64,000 bases of DNA from Papilionanthe hookeriana x Papilionanthe teres (GCA_022702705.1 CM040425.1:9750001-9814000), one strand, 5' to 3'. Positions 36,665 to 49,859 are shown, counted from the first letter of the stretch. Made by a program: numbers and translations. Notes: generated by a model not told the origin, from the letters alone.

Positions 36665-37932
36665 GTGATAAATGAAAAGTTAGAATTTATTCAAGAAAAA
36701 TTTGAAAGATTGAATACTATGGAAAATGGAGATCAAAGTTTAATTTCATCTATCATTAAACCCCCTGAACTTGAGCTAAAAATTCTCCCTAATCATCCAA
36801 TGTACAAGTTCTTAGGAGAATCATCTACTTTACCAGTCATTGTATCTTCAATTTTAAATGAATATCAAGAACAAAAATTATTAGACACCCTAAAAAGATA
36901 CAAAAAGTCCTTTTGTTGGTCCATAGCTGATATTAAAGGAATCAATCCATTGATCTATATGCACAAAATTTTTTTGGATGAACAACACAAACCTAGAGTT
37001 GAACCACAAAGGAGACTGAACCCAATAATGAAAGAAGTGGTTAAAAAAGAGAATTTAAAATGGTTACATGCTGGAATTATATATTCTATTTTTGATAGTG
37101 TTTGGGTAAGCCCAATTCATTGTGTTCCTAAGGAAGGAGGAGTTACTGTTGATGTAAATGATCAAAATGAAATTATACCGACAAGACAGGTCACTGGTTG
37201 GAAAATATGTATTGATTATAGAAAATTAAATGCTGCAACTAGAAAAGATCACTTTCCTTTACCATTTTTAGACCAAATGCTAGACAAAATTGTTGGACAC
37301 AAGTACTATTGCTTTCTAGATGGATATACCGGTTATCACCAAATACCTATTCTCCTGAGGATCAAGAGAAGACTACATTTACTAGCCCTTATGCAACTTT
37401 TGCTTTTAGAAGGATGCTCTTTAGATTATGTAATGCAACTGCAACATTTCAAAGATGTATGACATCCATACTTAGCAAATTAATTGATGATGGAATAGAA
37501 GTGTTTATGGATGATTTCTCAGTATTTGGAGATTCATTTGATGCATGCCTATGCAACTTAGAAAAAGTTTTAGAGGTATGAGAAAGAACAAATTTAGTCC
37601 TAAACTGAAAAAAGTGTCAATTTATGGTTGCAGGAGGAATTGTACTTGGGCATAAAATATCTGAATATGGTATGGAAGTAGATCCCGCGAAGATTCAAAT
37701 TATAGAAAAATTACCACCTCCAACAACTGTGAGAGGGGTAAGAAGCTTTTTAGGGCATGTAGGATTCTACAGGTGATATATTAAAGACTTTTAAACAATT
37801 ACTATGCCTCTATACCAACTTTTGGAAAAAGATAGAAAGTTTGATTTTATCGATGAATGCTTAAAAGCTTTTGATCTATTAAAGAAAAAATTAATCGCTG
37901 CACCTATAATAGTTTCACTTGACTGGGGAAAC
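36665..37932 (+). pseudogene. E2 reverse transcriptase, frameshifted and truncated
   Basis: It opens with the linker PELELKILPNHPMYKFLG. RT blocks: PQRRLNPIMKEVVKKENLKW, PIHCVPKEGGVT, RQVTGWKICIDYRKLN, FLDGYTGYHQIPI. A frameshift near 37345 moves to SPEDQEKTTFTSPYATF, FQRCMTSILSKLIDDG and the intact catalytic FMDDFSVFG (about 37501). Stops follow after LEKVLEV, at LVLN and in the FYR-stop-YIKDF region. The last codons are SLDWGN, where the E3 LTR begins. Confidence 0.9.
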
Positions 37933-38379
37933 TGGTGCAACTTTTTTAATTTAAAAAAATTAATGAACTCGGATTTAGATTTATATATTGATTTAAATGA
38001 CAATGAGTCACACAATTAACGCAAGTATACGCATCGCTCATGTAATACAGGGCTCTAGTGGAGTCCTAGAATATCGATCCCACAGGGAGGCTTTACTTTT
38101 ATAACATAGCATAGAAATCTATTATCAAATCACAGCACAATTGCAATTGGTTTAATTTTAGATGTAAAAACAAACAAGTTCAGTTACTATATCTACCAAA
38201 GCACGATCTAAACTCTAACATGTTAAACTAATAAAAAACTAAATTTATAACAAAGTTCAGTTGTAAGAAAGAGTCTTCCTCTTTTCCATTCATAATGTGA
38301 TGATTATTGTGACACAGATCAATGATGCAAATTTATTATTCCAAATAGGAACATTCCTATTCTTTACCCATATTTCATC
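37933..38379 (-). mobile_element. E3 3' LTR, distal piece
   Basis: It is the reverse complement of the E2 LTR end: TGGTG..ACTTTTT, then GCAAGTATACGC, CTCATGTAATACAGGGCTC, GAATATCGATCCCAC. After removing copy C and one TCATC, it joins smoothly with the piece at 45760 (TACCCATATTTCATC then GTATAAAGAACATTGGC), matching the E2 LTR. Confidence 0.9.
38375..38379 (+). repeat. Target-site duplication TCATC, left of GL copy C
   Basis: It is identical to 45755-45759 right of copy C. Confidence 0.92.
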
Positions 38380-41348
38380 TGTTGACCTCATTTTTTATGA
38401 GGTCTTTTCTCTTCTCTCTCCTTAGTACTTAAGATCTAGCCTTAGGCTTTTCCTTTGACTAATCTTAGAGGACTAGAAGTGAAAGCCACCCCTTTAGAAG
38501 TTCAAACACCTCTTGACTCCCTGCAAACCCCACAAGCTTGATTGTAGAGCCCTAATCACCTAGAGGGTTGAAACCAAATGTGGAGGTTTAAAGGATGAGT
38601 TCCCTATAGGACTTCTTGGCCTTAGGAATACCCTAGATGGCCTGGTCTGGTGAGGATTGACTTGCACATACACTACACACTCACAGACATTCCAAGTCCC
38701 AAAACCACACTCTCACCCAACTTGACTTCCTGACTCATGTAGGTAATTCACATGGATGGTCCTTAACCCCTAAGCCCCTAGCTAAGAGGGTTAGGAACAA
38801 CATAGTGAATGCCTTAAATGAGTCCTCTCATGGCTCATATGGGTTTAATATGGCTTCATGGCTCAACTAAAGTGATCCAATTCTACTCAAATATGATCAA
38901 TCTTCATTTTTCCAAAATTTCAATTTTTGACCCCCGGGGCCCTACACCTACTAAACATACCAAAAGCCCTTGAAATTACCCAAAATTTACAAAATCACCT
39001 AAATTACCCAAAATTCCTCAAAATCAATCCTAAACATTTCCCCCCACTCCAATTGATCATCCATATCCAAAAATACCAAAAATTCCAAAAGTACCCCCCA
39101 ATACCATCCAAATACCCAAAATACCCTTCTTAGTCCAAAAATCCAAAAATTCAGAAATTCTCAAAAAATTCCAAAAAATTCCAAATATTCCTAATTCTAT
39201 TTTGTTCAACTACACCCTGGGCCAATTTTGCCAATTTACCCCACTTTTAACAAAACCCCAAATTTGACCCATTTTAAACCTAAGTGAACCCAATGTCAAA
39301 CCAAAGCACCCCAATTGACCTCAATTTTGGTCCAATTCAATTCCAAACTTCAACTCAACATCCCCAATATCAATTTAGACCAAATACAAGTCCAATTTGA
39401 TTGACATTTGGTTCTAATTTCAATTTGAAGCTTAAGGCCCAATTTTGGCCCATGACCTAAACCTAACTCAAACCTATCCAATTCAAGTACAATTGGCCCC
39501 AAATCTTTTCTAAAGCCTTCCTAACACCCCCATAAACAAAACACTAACTTGATTTGCCAAAAATTTGAACCTAAACTCCACCCAAACTTAACCTAAAACC
39601 AAAATCCCTTAAATTGACCTAAGCCCAAACCTAACTCAAATGGGCTCAAATCCCAAAATCAAAGCCCAACCAAAGTTGAAAACTCTTTGTGACATTCCCA
39701 TAAACATTTCTCAACATTAATTTTACATCAAATCCAACTTTAGCCCAACCTTAGCCCAAGTTAACCCAATTTGACCCACTTTGGCCCCTTTACCAAAAGT
39801 CCCAAATTAAACCCAATTCAACTCCAAATTATTCCAAACCAATTCCAAATCATCCATGACACATCCCTAAACTAAACCCAACACTTGTTTGGCCCAAACC
39901 TTTACCAAAATTCCATCCCAAAAGACCATCCTAAAATCCAAAATCTCACTTCTCTAAACCATTTTAAAAGCCCATCTTCACTAAATTTCAAAGGCCCAAA
40001 CTTCATGCTGAAGCCCATATGACATTCTTTTCATCACCCCATTATTTGATATCATCCATTAATTCCTAAATCAATCATCAAATAATCCTAAATTAGGCCT
40101 CATGCCAAAATCACCCATAAATCCCAAAAATTCAAAACCTTCTTTCATGTAAATGACCAAGCTTTGTCCCAAGCCACATGGAGCCATGAGCAAGCCATGT
40201 ACAAGCCATATGAAGCCATGGAAGGTTTGACATATGACCAAGCCATTAATGGCAAAAGGAGGGCCCCCTTTCTTAATACTTCATTAAGCCTTTTTAACTA
40301 TAACCATGTCACACACTAAACCAAGTTTAGCCACCTCACCATGGATGGAGACTTCACCACTCCATGGCAGCTGACCCAACTGATTCCCCTGGCCTAAAAT
40401 CAGACCATGGGAAGGTGAACCAAGCCCAAATACATGGGTTGACCAAATTGAACCCAAAATGAGCCTCTCCCCATTCCATTTCAATTCAGCCCCTTTACAC
40501 ATGTAAACCTCCAATTGCTTGCACCAAAACCCAGCCCTGACCTCACTGGTCAAGATGGTGACCCATGCCTGGCTGGTCAGCCACCATGCCACCAGAAAAC
40601 ACCATGGCCGAGAGCTCCATGTGAGCCAAACTTTTCAATTCTCCATTGCTGACTTATCTCAACCCAATTGAACACCATGGCTGTTGTTCTCTTGTATGGA
40701 GCAGCTGATCCCAAGCCCTAACTCCCCCTGTGAGGCCCTCCAGCCATGCCTATTTAAACACCACCTCTTCTCGGCCATGAAAGGTGCTGAACCAAAACTT
40801 AACAAAACTCTACCAAAATTGCTCCAAGACCCTCTCCCAACCTAGAGCAATTGATTCCTAGTGTCCATTTGCCCTAATCCCCATTAACAGAGCCCAATTT
40901 CTCAGTCGAAAATCCACCCAAAAACCAGGACACTTCACCACAGCTGAGCCAATCCCGAAATTGATTGACTCTACACCTTCACCGTACCAAGAGGAGAAGT
41001 TCCCTAGCAAAAGCCCCCTCACTGGGCTAGCCATTGCTTCCGACCTCCAAGCTTTATGATCGGCCTTGGTCACTTTTGTACCTAAGCATTTCCCCAGAGC
41101 AAGAGACTTCATCTGGAGCTTACTTGGACTCAATCGAAGGTGAAACAACCCTAAGATTGAAGCTTCACTTCTCTGAGCAAAGGTATGAACTCACTCTTCC
41201 TCCAGAGCTTCTGGAGGTTCTCCATTTTGTTTGAGTCGATTTCAATGCATGTTTACCGTATGGATGTGTTCAGCTCTTCAAGACGAATCCATAGAGCATA
41301 AGAACACAAAAATTCGTTGAGAATCGAGTGAGTTCTTAGGGTTTTAGT

Positions 41349-41564
41349 GTGGAAGGTCATGGGTGCACACCAGTCATAGACGATAACCAGGAGCCCTTAG
41401 ATCGCACGTGTATCGAGCGGACGGTCGACATTAAGCCGGACAGCGCAATGGTACATGAACCGCAGGCCCCTGGAGCGCTGAGTCGGATGGCGGCGTTGAA
41501 TAGGAATGCGCCGCGTGGGCTTTTGGGGCTGCCGAGGATTGCGTGGCGTCGTGTGGATAAGTAG
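41349..41564 (+). other. GC-rich island with a 71-codon open frame in GL copy C
   Basis: It runs MEGHGCTPVIDDNQEPLD to the end RRVDK and has the same length as the frame in copy A. Many codons differ between A and C while the frame stays open. I recognise no domain. Confidence 0.3.
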
Positions 41565-41812
41565 AAAAATAAGGTTATTTTCTATTTATTTAAATACCAG
41601 AACTTCAAAAATTCATATCTTTGCATAGAAAAATCACAAAATAAAATAAAAATACCCTCTTGCTCTGGGAACATAGGAGAATAATGTGGAAAAGAAATCA
41701 AATTAATTTGATGAATACTTTATTTTTAATAATTTATTTACTATTTCCAATGTTTTGATTCTCCATTTGCATAGAAAATTCACCATAGCATGAGACCATA
41801 GGGCTTTTGAAC

Positions 41813-41856
41813 CCTCTGATCTTGGGAACATTCCCTGAATTTTTCAAGATCAGAGG
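41813..41856 (+). other. Perfect 12-bp-stem hairpin in GL copy C
   Basis: CCTCTGATCTTG pairs with CAAGATCAGAGG; the loop itself contains GGGAA/TTCCC. Related structures are in A and D. Confidence 0.6.
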
Positions 41857-43324
41857 CCATCTCTGTGAAAAGTTATTGAATTTTCAATTTCATGTCACTG
41901 TTTTAGGTATTTTAATATTAATAATTAGCATGTTGTGAAATAAATTCTAGGAAAATTTGGTGATGTTCCTTAGGACCAGAGGACCCTAGGAAAAATATAT
42001 TTTGAGTTAATTCATTCATAATAACCTTCATTGGCCTAAACCCCCAAAATTGAATTTGAATTACTTAAGGTTAACCACACATTAAATTGGCTTGAAAACA
42101 ACTCTCCACTGATCTTTAGAATCAGAGAGACCTCACATAAAAATTTGAAATCAATTGACTTGATTAACCCTATCAAATGGATTAATTAAGTATCATAAGC
42201 AAAATGGAACTTTAAAAATTCATAACTCCAAAAATACTTTTCAAAAATTCACAAAAATGGTTTTGAGGCTTCTTTGATACCAGGGGAGTTTAGGAAAATT
42301 AAAATTGGAATTTTCTAAAAAAGTTGATTTTTCATATTATTTTAATATTTTAATAATTAAAAAATAATAAAAATCATAAAAATATTAAAAATCATGAAAA
42401 TGTCACATTTTGATTCCTAATCACTTAAGAATAAACCAAATATTTTTCCTAAGTCCCTAGGGTAAGATATTGATTTTTAAAGGCTTAATGTAATTTTTAA
42501 TATTAAAAAATGAGTTTTTAACCTTTTTCACTAAAATAATTCCAATAAATCAAAGAAAAAATCAGAAAATTATAAAATTTATTTCTCTGAACTCCTTGAG
42601 GTCAGATAGATTTAAGAAAAATATAAAATCTTTTTTTCAACTTTAATTTTATTTTATAATTAATTAATACTCTAAAACTCAAAATAATTATAATAAATAA
42701 AATATAATTAAAAAAATTACCAAAATTGGTCCAAATGGTCCGCTGGTCATTAGGAACATCCCATAATTTTCTTAAGGATAGAAACCTTTCCTTGGTCATA
42801 TTGTTGAATTTTCTTTGAAAAAACCCCTCTTTTCTACTAAAAATAATTATATAAACAAATTAAATTCAGAAAATTCACATTTTCTCCTCTAATGTCTTAA
42901 TAGACATGTGAGTGAGGTGACATAAAAATTTTAAATTCATTTGAGCTCAATTTAATGAGTTATGAAATAAATAAGCTTAAAAGGGCATAAAGGTAATTAA
43001 AAATTTTAACCCTTAATTAAAACTTTAGGTTTAATCGAAATGGGGGGGTAAAATATTTGATTTTAACTTTTTTTTTGGATGATTGAAACTTAGGAAAATT
43101 AAGGGGTAGAAACCCATTAAAAATTTTGAAAATATCAAAAATGAAATTTTAATTAATTAAATAATTTAAATTTTGGAAAGAATATATTTAAATTTGGATC
43201 ATTAAAATAGGGATATTATTAAGAGGATATTTATTTTTTATTTTAAAAATCCCTAAATAAGTCACTTTAACAATACTTAATTCTTAATAAAAAATTATAA
43301 TAACAATCTAAATTGATAATTAAA

Positions 43325-43575
43325 ACTAACAATTAAATTAAATTAAAACTAAAATTAAATTAAATTAAATTAAAACTAAAATTAAATTAAATTAAATTAA
43401 ATTAAATTAAATTAAATTAAATTAAAATAAAATAAAATAAAATTAAATTAAAATTAAATTAAATTAAAATTAAATTAAATTAAAATTAACTTGAATTAAA
43501 AATTAAATAAATTTAAATCAAATTAAAATTAAAAATTAAATTAAAATCAATTTAAAATTAAATTAAAATCAAATT
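43325..43575 (+). repeat. TTAAA array in GL copy C
   Basis: Tandem TTAAA with AACTAAAA and AATAAA variants, intermediate in length between A and B. Confidence 0.85.
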
Positions 43576-45331
43576 GAATTAAAATCATTTAACAACAAAC
43601 CTAAATGAAATCATTAAGAATTAAATCTAAAATAATCTGAACACTATTCCAAACTTAAAATTATTAATTAAAACCTCATTATTAAATTAAAACACTTTAA
43701 ACCATTAACTCAAACTTTAAATTAAGAATAATTAAAATTCTCGATAGACCAACCTACCCTTAAAGGCTTTAATTATCATAACTCTTAAATAGAGTATTAA
43801 GTGAGATGTCACTTCATTCATCAAGTAATCAAAACCCATGTTCACTGAGCAAGAGACAAAGTTTAACTAAACTTCTGGATGATTAATTCACCTGTGCAAC
43901 TAATTTTACTTGGACTCAAAAATAATCCCAGAAGTATTGAAAAGATGTTTAGGACTCTTCCTAAGCACTTCCTCAATATGACAGGATGTTTTAGAAGAAC
44001 AACTAAATTTAATTGTTCTTTGATGAAGAAAATTAACCTTAAAATCAAACCAACAACCAAGACGTCATAAGAGATGACTAGTTATAGGATTAGAAATTTG
44101 GTAGACAACCAAAACCCTCCCCTTAGCTTTACCTAGGTACTTGTTGAAATATTTAAATGCCTTGACATGTGTTTTAAGTGTAGTTTGGGATGACGGGAAG
44201 ACCCTCCAGGTACGCTTTTATTTTATTGCAAGTTACTTACATGCATTGTACTTTACTTTTCTTGCATGTTAAACAGAAATGTTGCATGAAAACCAAAACC
44301 TTTAGGATAGTCCCTAAACTGAAACCAAAACTAAATTAAAAGTCATTGCAAGATAAAACTCACCGCCACAACATTCCAAAATATAAAACAACTCAAAATT
44401 TAATCACAAACAATACAACAAAACTACAATTGCAACTAAATTAAAATGTCTCGTTGAATGATCGGGAATACCTCGGATGATGTAACCCACGTGTTGCTAA
44501 CGGGATTTCACACGGTCTAAATGAAAGTGTGGAACTCATTCAGTTGAGTTTAGCAAATTCATTTGGACTAAGTGAATTCAATGAAAATAATGGTGCCGGG
44601 ATGACGGAACCATGGGATCTTAATCGGTTCTGTTTAATTAACTTTAAGATTTGTTTTAATTACAATATTAAAAAACAATTGGATTTTAAGATTTTATCTA
44701 AACCAAAACACTTCTCTCATCTCCAGATTTATGACTTCTAAAACTAAACCTCTGCAACAACAAGGAGCTTGGAGCATGGTGGGCAGCACGGCCATTGTCA
44801 TCAACAAAACTTGTAGCTACTTCAGCAAAACCTTTCTTAGAGTTAAATAACAAAGCCATGGGACTTCGAGGTAGTTTGCCTAGTGCAACATAAATCCTCA
44901 ACTATTCATTAAGCATTTGCATGATCGTGTCATGTAAATTAAGCCCTAACCGGTCTTAGGACTCCGAGGTAGTCGTTCAGTACGACATAAGCCCTCACAT
45001 CTTCGAGGCTGTTTGTATGATTGTGTCATACGAATATAAGTCCTAATTAATTAAAATTGGCAGGATTGCAACATTAAACAAACTCCCAAATTGAAGCCAA
45101 ACAATAGGATAGTTTGGAAAGTTGCCAAGATTCTTCTTGGATCCTCAGCTTCTCCTACTTCTCTTCCTTTAGACTCCTGAAATAAACTGTTCTAAATTTG
45201 ATCCATTCCCTTCTGAAATTTTCAAAATCCAATCCTTTGAAAACCTTAAACTTTGAAATTCTTGAGAGCAAAACTACTTATCATTATCGAGAGTTTTTTT
45301 AAATGATTCCCGTCATCTAAGATGTAATTAA

Positions 45332-45557
45332 CTATAGGGACTTGCCCTTATAGGGAACTTTAAGAACCCAGGTAATATAAACACTACTTAATTTCTTTGT
45401 ATTAAGCAGGGGAACTTGTCGGCTTATAAAATTGGTTCACAGACCAAACGGATGTCACAAATCTTCTAGTTTATTTAATCGAGCCCTATTATCAAGCAAT
45501 GTGTCTATTCTTCGGGATAGATACACGGTTTGTGGTGCGGTGCTCGTTTATATAAAC
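45332..45557 (+). promoter_or_regulatory. Hairpin-TATA cassette of GL copy C
   Basis: Hairpin 1 (45332-45353) has one mismatch and one wobble. Hairpin 2 (about 45380-45410) is damaged on its left arm. Hairpin 3 (45504-45521) with the TTCG loop is intact, and GTTTATATAAAC is at 45546-45557. Spacing matches the other copies. Confidence 0.55.
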
Positions 45558-45754
45558 TATTTGGGATGTGAGATCGGTTTGATTTCATATCTTAAAACTT
45601 TCAAACTTAAAATTATTTTCAAAATCAAATACTACTTTCTAAATAATATATATATATATTTAAATCAAATTTAAAATCTAAAATTCTCCGACAATTTCTG
45701 TTAGGTGACCCCTTTTTTCTAAAATACAACACAAACCTAAAAATAAGCCGTACA

Positions 45755-45759
45755 TCATC
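45755..45759 (+). repeat. Target-site duplication TCATC, right of GL copy C
   Basis: It directly follows the LTR's final TACA. Confidence 0.92.
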
Positions 45760-46946
45760 GTATAAAGAACATTGGCTAATCCTATGTTTAGTCCCAAAAT
45801 CCATGGTTAGGCTGAGAGGATACTTGTTCTCACTCTAGAGCTCCCACTACCCTTCACCTGAAGGCTAACTCTCGCTTCAATTTAACATTAGGACAAAATT
45901 GAGGATTTCAGCTTCTCACTCTGAAATCTTTAATTCTACGCCAATCAAAGTATATTTCCCTATTTATTTGCATTCAATCCCCATGAACATCACCATTCAT
46001 GGAATTTGAATGTGACCTTCACTTTTGTTGTGAAACTCATAATCCTTTCGGAACATATGTTTCCCAACAAGTTTTAACAATTCAATTGGCCAAATCAAAA
46101 CGTAAATGAAGTTCTAAGTGAAAATTTCATCACAAATTCTTCATAATAAATCAACACATCATTTCCATTTCACAATATCAACACATCACATGAAAAGGAG
46201 AAAGATAAAGAAATCTACTCAAGACTCATGAGGAAAAGATGACAAAACATGGATTTCATATATAAAAACAATGTCATACAAACATAGTAAAGTAAAGACT
46301 ACTTATCTCAAACTCTTCCCTAAGCCAATCTCAAGGAATTCCTTTGACTCCTCTTCTTTCTTCACAACAAAACACAATTCTTTCTTTAGAATATTAAGGA
46401 AGAAGAAATCTCTCACTTTCCCTCTCCTCTCACACTCCTTTGAAGAGAAAAACAAAAATCTAACTTCCTACACAAAATGGAAAGAACTCACTCTCTAAAC
46501 TCTAATTTCTTTTCTTCTTTTCTTCTTTTCTTCCCCCCTCTGTAATGTGGCTCCAAAAGTGTTTAAATACGGCCAAAAATGAATTCCCAAGAGTTTTCTC
46601 AAGCAACCTTTCAAAATCTGGCCAAATACATTGAATCAAGTTCAAAATTGGGATATGACGATGTCCGACACTGATAGGAGTGTCGTTCGGCTCATTAAAC
46701 AGCCAAAACATCGTAACTCTCTGGAAACTGGCACTAGTCACAACGTCGTTCGGTGCTAGTTCAATAAAATACGCTTTTGTCCTTTTTCACTCCAAATTTG
46801 TTCATTTTTGCTTCCTTTTGCTCCAAAGGCCTAAAATCATTGTACCTGCATGAATTCATCAAAAATACCTTCCTTTAAAGTGCAATATCGTCAAAAAATA
46901 AGTATGAAATGAATAGTAAAAAGCTATCAAATTTTCAGTGGATGAA
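45760..46946 (-). mobile_element. E3 3' LTR, proximal piece
   Basis: On the minus strand it starts TCATCCACTGAAAATTTG, where E2 has TGATCCACTAAAATTTG, so the start TG is probably mutated. A polypurine tract AAGTTTGGGGGA lies just upstream (plus 46949-46960). Two family II dyads lie at 46728-46760 and 46658-46692. GTATTTAAACAC (about 46560-46571) is a TATA candidate about 100 bp after the second dyad. Confidence 0.85.
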
Positions 46947-48260
46947 GATCCCCCAAACTTAACTATTACTTATCCTCAAGTAATTCTAGTTAATACATAG
47001 AATTATGATCCACTGCAATGAAATTTATTTTTAAAATACCATAATTTTGATTTGGATAAGTACAGTAGTAAAAGTTTCAGAAAGATATTTGAATAATTCA
47101 AAGAAATTCTTGCAGGTGTAAGAATATCTAGTAATCAAGTCTAAGAGTTCTAATCTTTTATTCATTTTAAAAATTACTGTCGATTGTTCTGTTAAGGCAC
47201 TTAAAAGGATTACATGAAAAGACGCTTATGAGAACACTACTAGTAAGGATGCTAAACCATATATATAAATTCAGGATAGTAATTAAGTTTTTTCCCTTTA
47301 GGTAGGTCCAAGTGAATCCAATTTTTGATTAGGCATCTCCTCAAGCTTCTCCTCACTTCTCTTCTCTTTTCTTTTTCTTTTGTTTTTGTTTTTTGATTTT
47401 GTCTTTTCTTTTTGTCTTTTCTTTTTTTTCTTTTCTTCTCTTTTTCTTAGTGAGGATTATTGTATCTAGATGGCCTTTAATGATTTTGAACTTCACCCTT
47501 CTCACCCTAAATTTGAAACTTACCACATTCCTTACCTTATAAGCACCTCTTTAGCTTATTAATGATTCATCATAAAGTCTCAATCCTTTTCTATCACATA
47601 AAATTTTAAGATTTTTAATATTTCAAACATACAGTTTTTCTTACTTTGAATAATTGACTATAGTCCTATACTTTTATACCAAATATCTTACATTACAAAA
47701 TTAGTTTTTTTACTAAACACTTTCATTCAATTTCATAAAATATTTAAATAAAGTCAAAATACAGTTATCTGAAATTGAGCTTTATTATAAGAAATCATGT
47801 TACTAATTTTTTAAAATAATTTTAAATGAGAACAACTAACATTTAATTCTTTCCTCTCTCACAAACATAGATATTGAATATAATTAACATGGAAGAAAAA
47901 AATATCTAAATATATCTCATACCTCAATATGTTGGCTTTCCACAGCGTTGAGTTTAAGCATGTTTTTCTTCATGAATTAGAACAGTAGACCTGAAAAAAT
48001 TAAGAAGCATTTCTATGCACAAATATGGGTTAGAAGTTTATAAAGAGAAGGTTAAAACACAATAATAAACTAGCAATCCAAAACACATAAAAACTTTACT
48101 GTCATATCACATCACAAACATCAAAGATCAACAAAGTCTACTACAAGTACATTCACATTCACAAATAACATCTCAGACACAAATCATAAGGAGTCTCAGG
48201 TACATTACAAATATAAAACACAAATACTTCACAAAGTTTAATGAAAGATAAAAATAACAA
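46947..48260 (-). other. E3 3' untranslated region
   Basis: Non-coding. It contains CTTGAGGATAAGTAA next to the polypurine tract, and further upstream (plus 47340-47458) a long pyrimidine tract on the plus strand, i.e. purines on the coding strand, in the same place as in E4. Flanking blocks (ATCTAGATACAATAATCCTC and AAGCTTGAGGAGATG on the coding strand) match E4. Confidence 0.65.
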
Positions 48261-48261
48261 A

Positions 48262-49366
48262 CTACCAATCTTCATCTTCTATTGGAACTTCACCCTCATC
48301 AGTTTTTTCAGGCTGGTATGGAGTACACTCAAGGTAAGTAGGAAATACAGCATCAGTGTCTCCCCTGAAAAATCTCATTTGTGCATCATGATAAGCTATC
48401 TCATATTCTCTCCACCACACTTGATAATCATCATTAATTTTGTTCCTCACTTCCAGTCCCTCTACTCTGGTGTTTAACCTTTCCAAATTGATCCATAACA
48501 TCATGTAGAGTAGGCTCCCAAGATGTCGATGGTCTATCTCGACTAGAAGAAGGTTTATCAGCTCTCTTACTCCATTTCCATCCTACATGGGCTTCATAAG
48601 TTTTCAGATTCAGTTTAGTAATAGGCTTCTGGGGGTAGACTACCTCATCATTATCTTCAACTACTACTCTAGACTGAATGCATTAAGCATGAATCAAACT
48701 AGGTGTCCTAGTCCTTATGTAGCTTCTCCTTTGGAGCTTATCAAAATACTTTTATGAATAATAGCCCTAATGTTTATATTCTTCATGTTCTGAAAATAGT
48801 AATTCAGAACAGCTCTATTAACAGTAACATCAATGTGATGTTTGGTAGGAAACAGTCCTGCAGAAATGAAATAATGTCAGGCTTTTGACATAGGATTCAA
48901 AGTAGAAAGGGGGAAGTTAACTTTTAGTCTCTGCTTAATCTTCCATTCACCTTTTCCATCAGTTAAAAAATTTACCATCATATCTAATGCTTCATTTGTT
49001 ATAGAAAAATTTTCATAATCACAATGTTAGGGTGCTCTCAACTGATAAAATGCATCTATGCTGGCAGGGGTGAATTCAACCATTTGGCCTCTAACCAGAA
49101 GGTATTCACTCTCGGAATAAAAATAGATTACCATAAAATTCTCGAACAATACCCAGCATCACATCAGCAGTGAAATAACATAAAATCTACCATTGATGAT
49201 TAGCAATCAATTCTTCAAGCATTCCTCCAGGATTTTCAAAAGCACTCTCTTGGATATATTTTTTATTGCTAAGAAACGTACTAAAATGTGAATAAGCTTT
49301 GAAATTTACAAATTTACTTTCTTCAAATTCAAAATTCATCTTCCCCTTAGCCAATCTTGGGGCCAT
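48262..49366 (-). pseudogene. E3 extra ORF 2: putative plant transposon protein family
   Basis: It starts MAPRLAKGKMNFEFEESKF (an in-frame ATG 13 codons upstream is not conserved). It has FENPGGMLEELIANHQW, then a stop, then a decayed but recognisable VREFYGNL region. The C-terminal part is open at 48504-48262: LERLNTRVEGLEVRNKIND (likely coiled coil), HDAQMRFFRGDTDAVFP, and an acidic end EGEVPIEDEDW. Compared with E1 and E4 it preserves the C-terminus that GL insertions removed there. Function is unknown. Confidence 0.7.
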
Positions 49367-49737
49367 TTGTCTAAAAATACCAAATTTTTTTAAATCAGTT
49401 TTCAAATTTCAAAGCAATGGCCTCCAATATATATTTAAATTGATAAGAACTCAACATCCATGAAAAATCTCCAAATTTTCTCCAAAAACTTCAAAATTTC
49501 AAATTTTCCTAATGTAGGAGATTTCAACGGTCAAAATAAAAAGTTTTTGGGTCTTTCCAAGAGAAGATGAAATCCAAACTTTTCTGGCCATGAAATCGCT
49601 TTAAATCCTAATGCTAGTGAGCCCTAGGCGCGAAAGTCGTCCTTGGGTGGAGGTTGAAGATAATGGTTTGGGCAAAAATGGCGGGTCCCAGGGTTAAATC
49701 ACGAAAATTTGGAGTTTCAGGCATTTTTCATGTTCGA

Positions 49738-49852
49738 GCGCTGTCCAGCACTGGTTCTGGCGTTGTTCAACGCATTATTCTGTAAACAAGGCCAAACTCT
49801 CAGTCTTTTGGTGCTGTCTGGTGCTGGTAGCAACGCCGTTCGGCTCCAGTTC
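49738..49852 (-). promoter_or_regulatory. GC dyads before E3 extra ORF 2
   Basis: Two dyads, at 49738-49775 and 49810-49846, read on the coding strand as GCCGAACGGCGTTGCTACC then AGCACCAGACAGCACC, and GCGTTGAACAACGCC then AGTGCTGGACAGCGC. The family II LTR dyads have the same word order. TATATATT at about 49426-49436 lies about 65 bp before the MAPR start. Confidence 0.45.
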
Positions 49853-49859
49853 AAAAACT

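Larger units (their letters stand above)
38380..45754 (+). mobile_element. Giant solo LTR copy C (GL family)
   Basis: It starts TGTTGACCTCAT and ends AAGCCGTACA, a TG...CA LTR of 7375 bp with an exact TCATC duplication on both sides and an uninterrupted Athila LTR around it. It is the best evidence that GL is an LTR and gives the family's full length. It carries the 5' hairpin (38383-38403), TATTTAAA at 40751-40758, the GC island with a 71-codon frame (41349-41564), the perfect CCTCTGATCTTG hairpin (41813-41856), the TTAAA array and the hairpin-TATA cassette. It has no recognisable gene. Confidence 0.95.
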
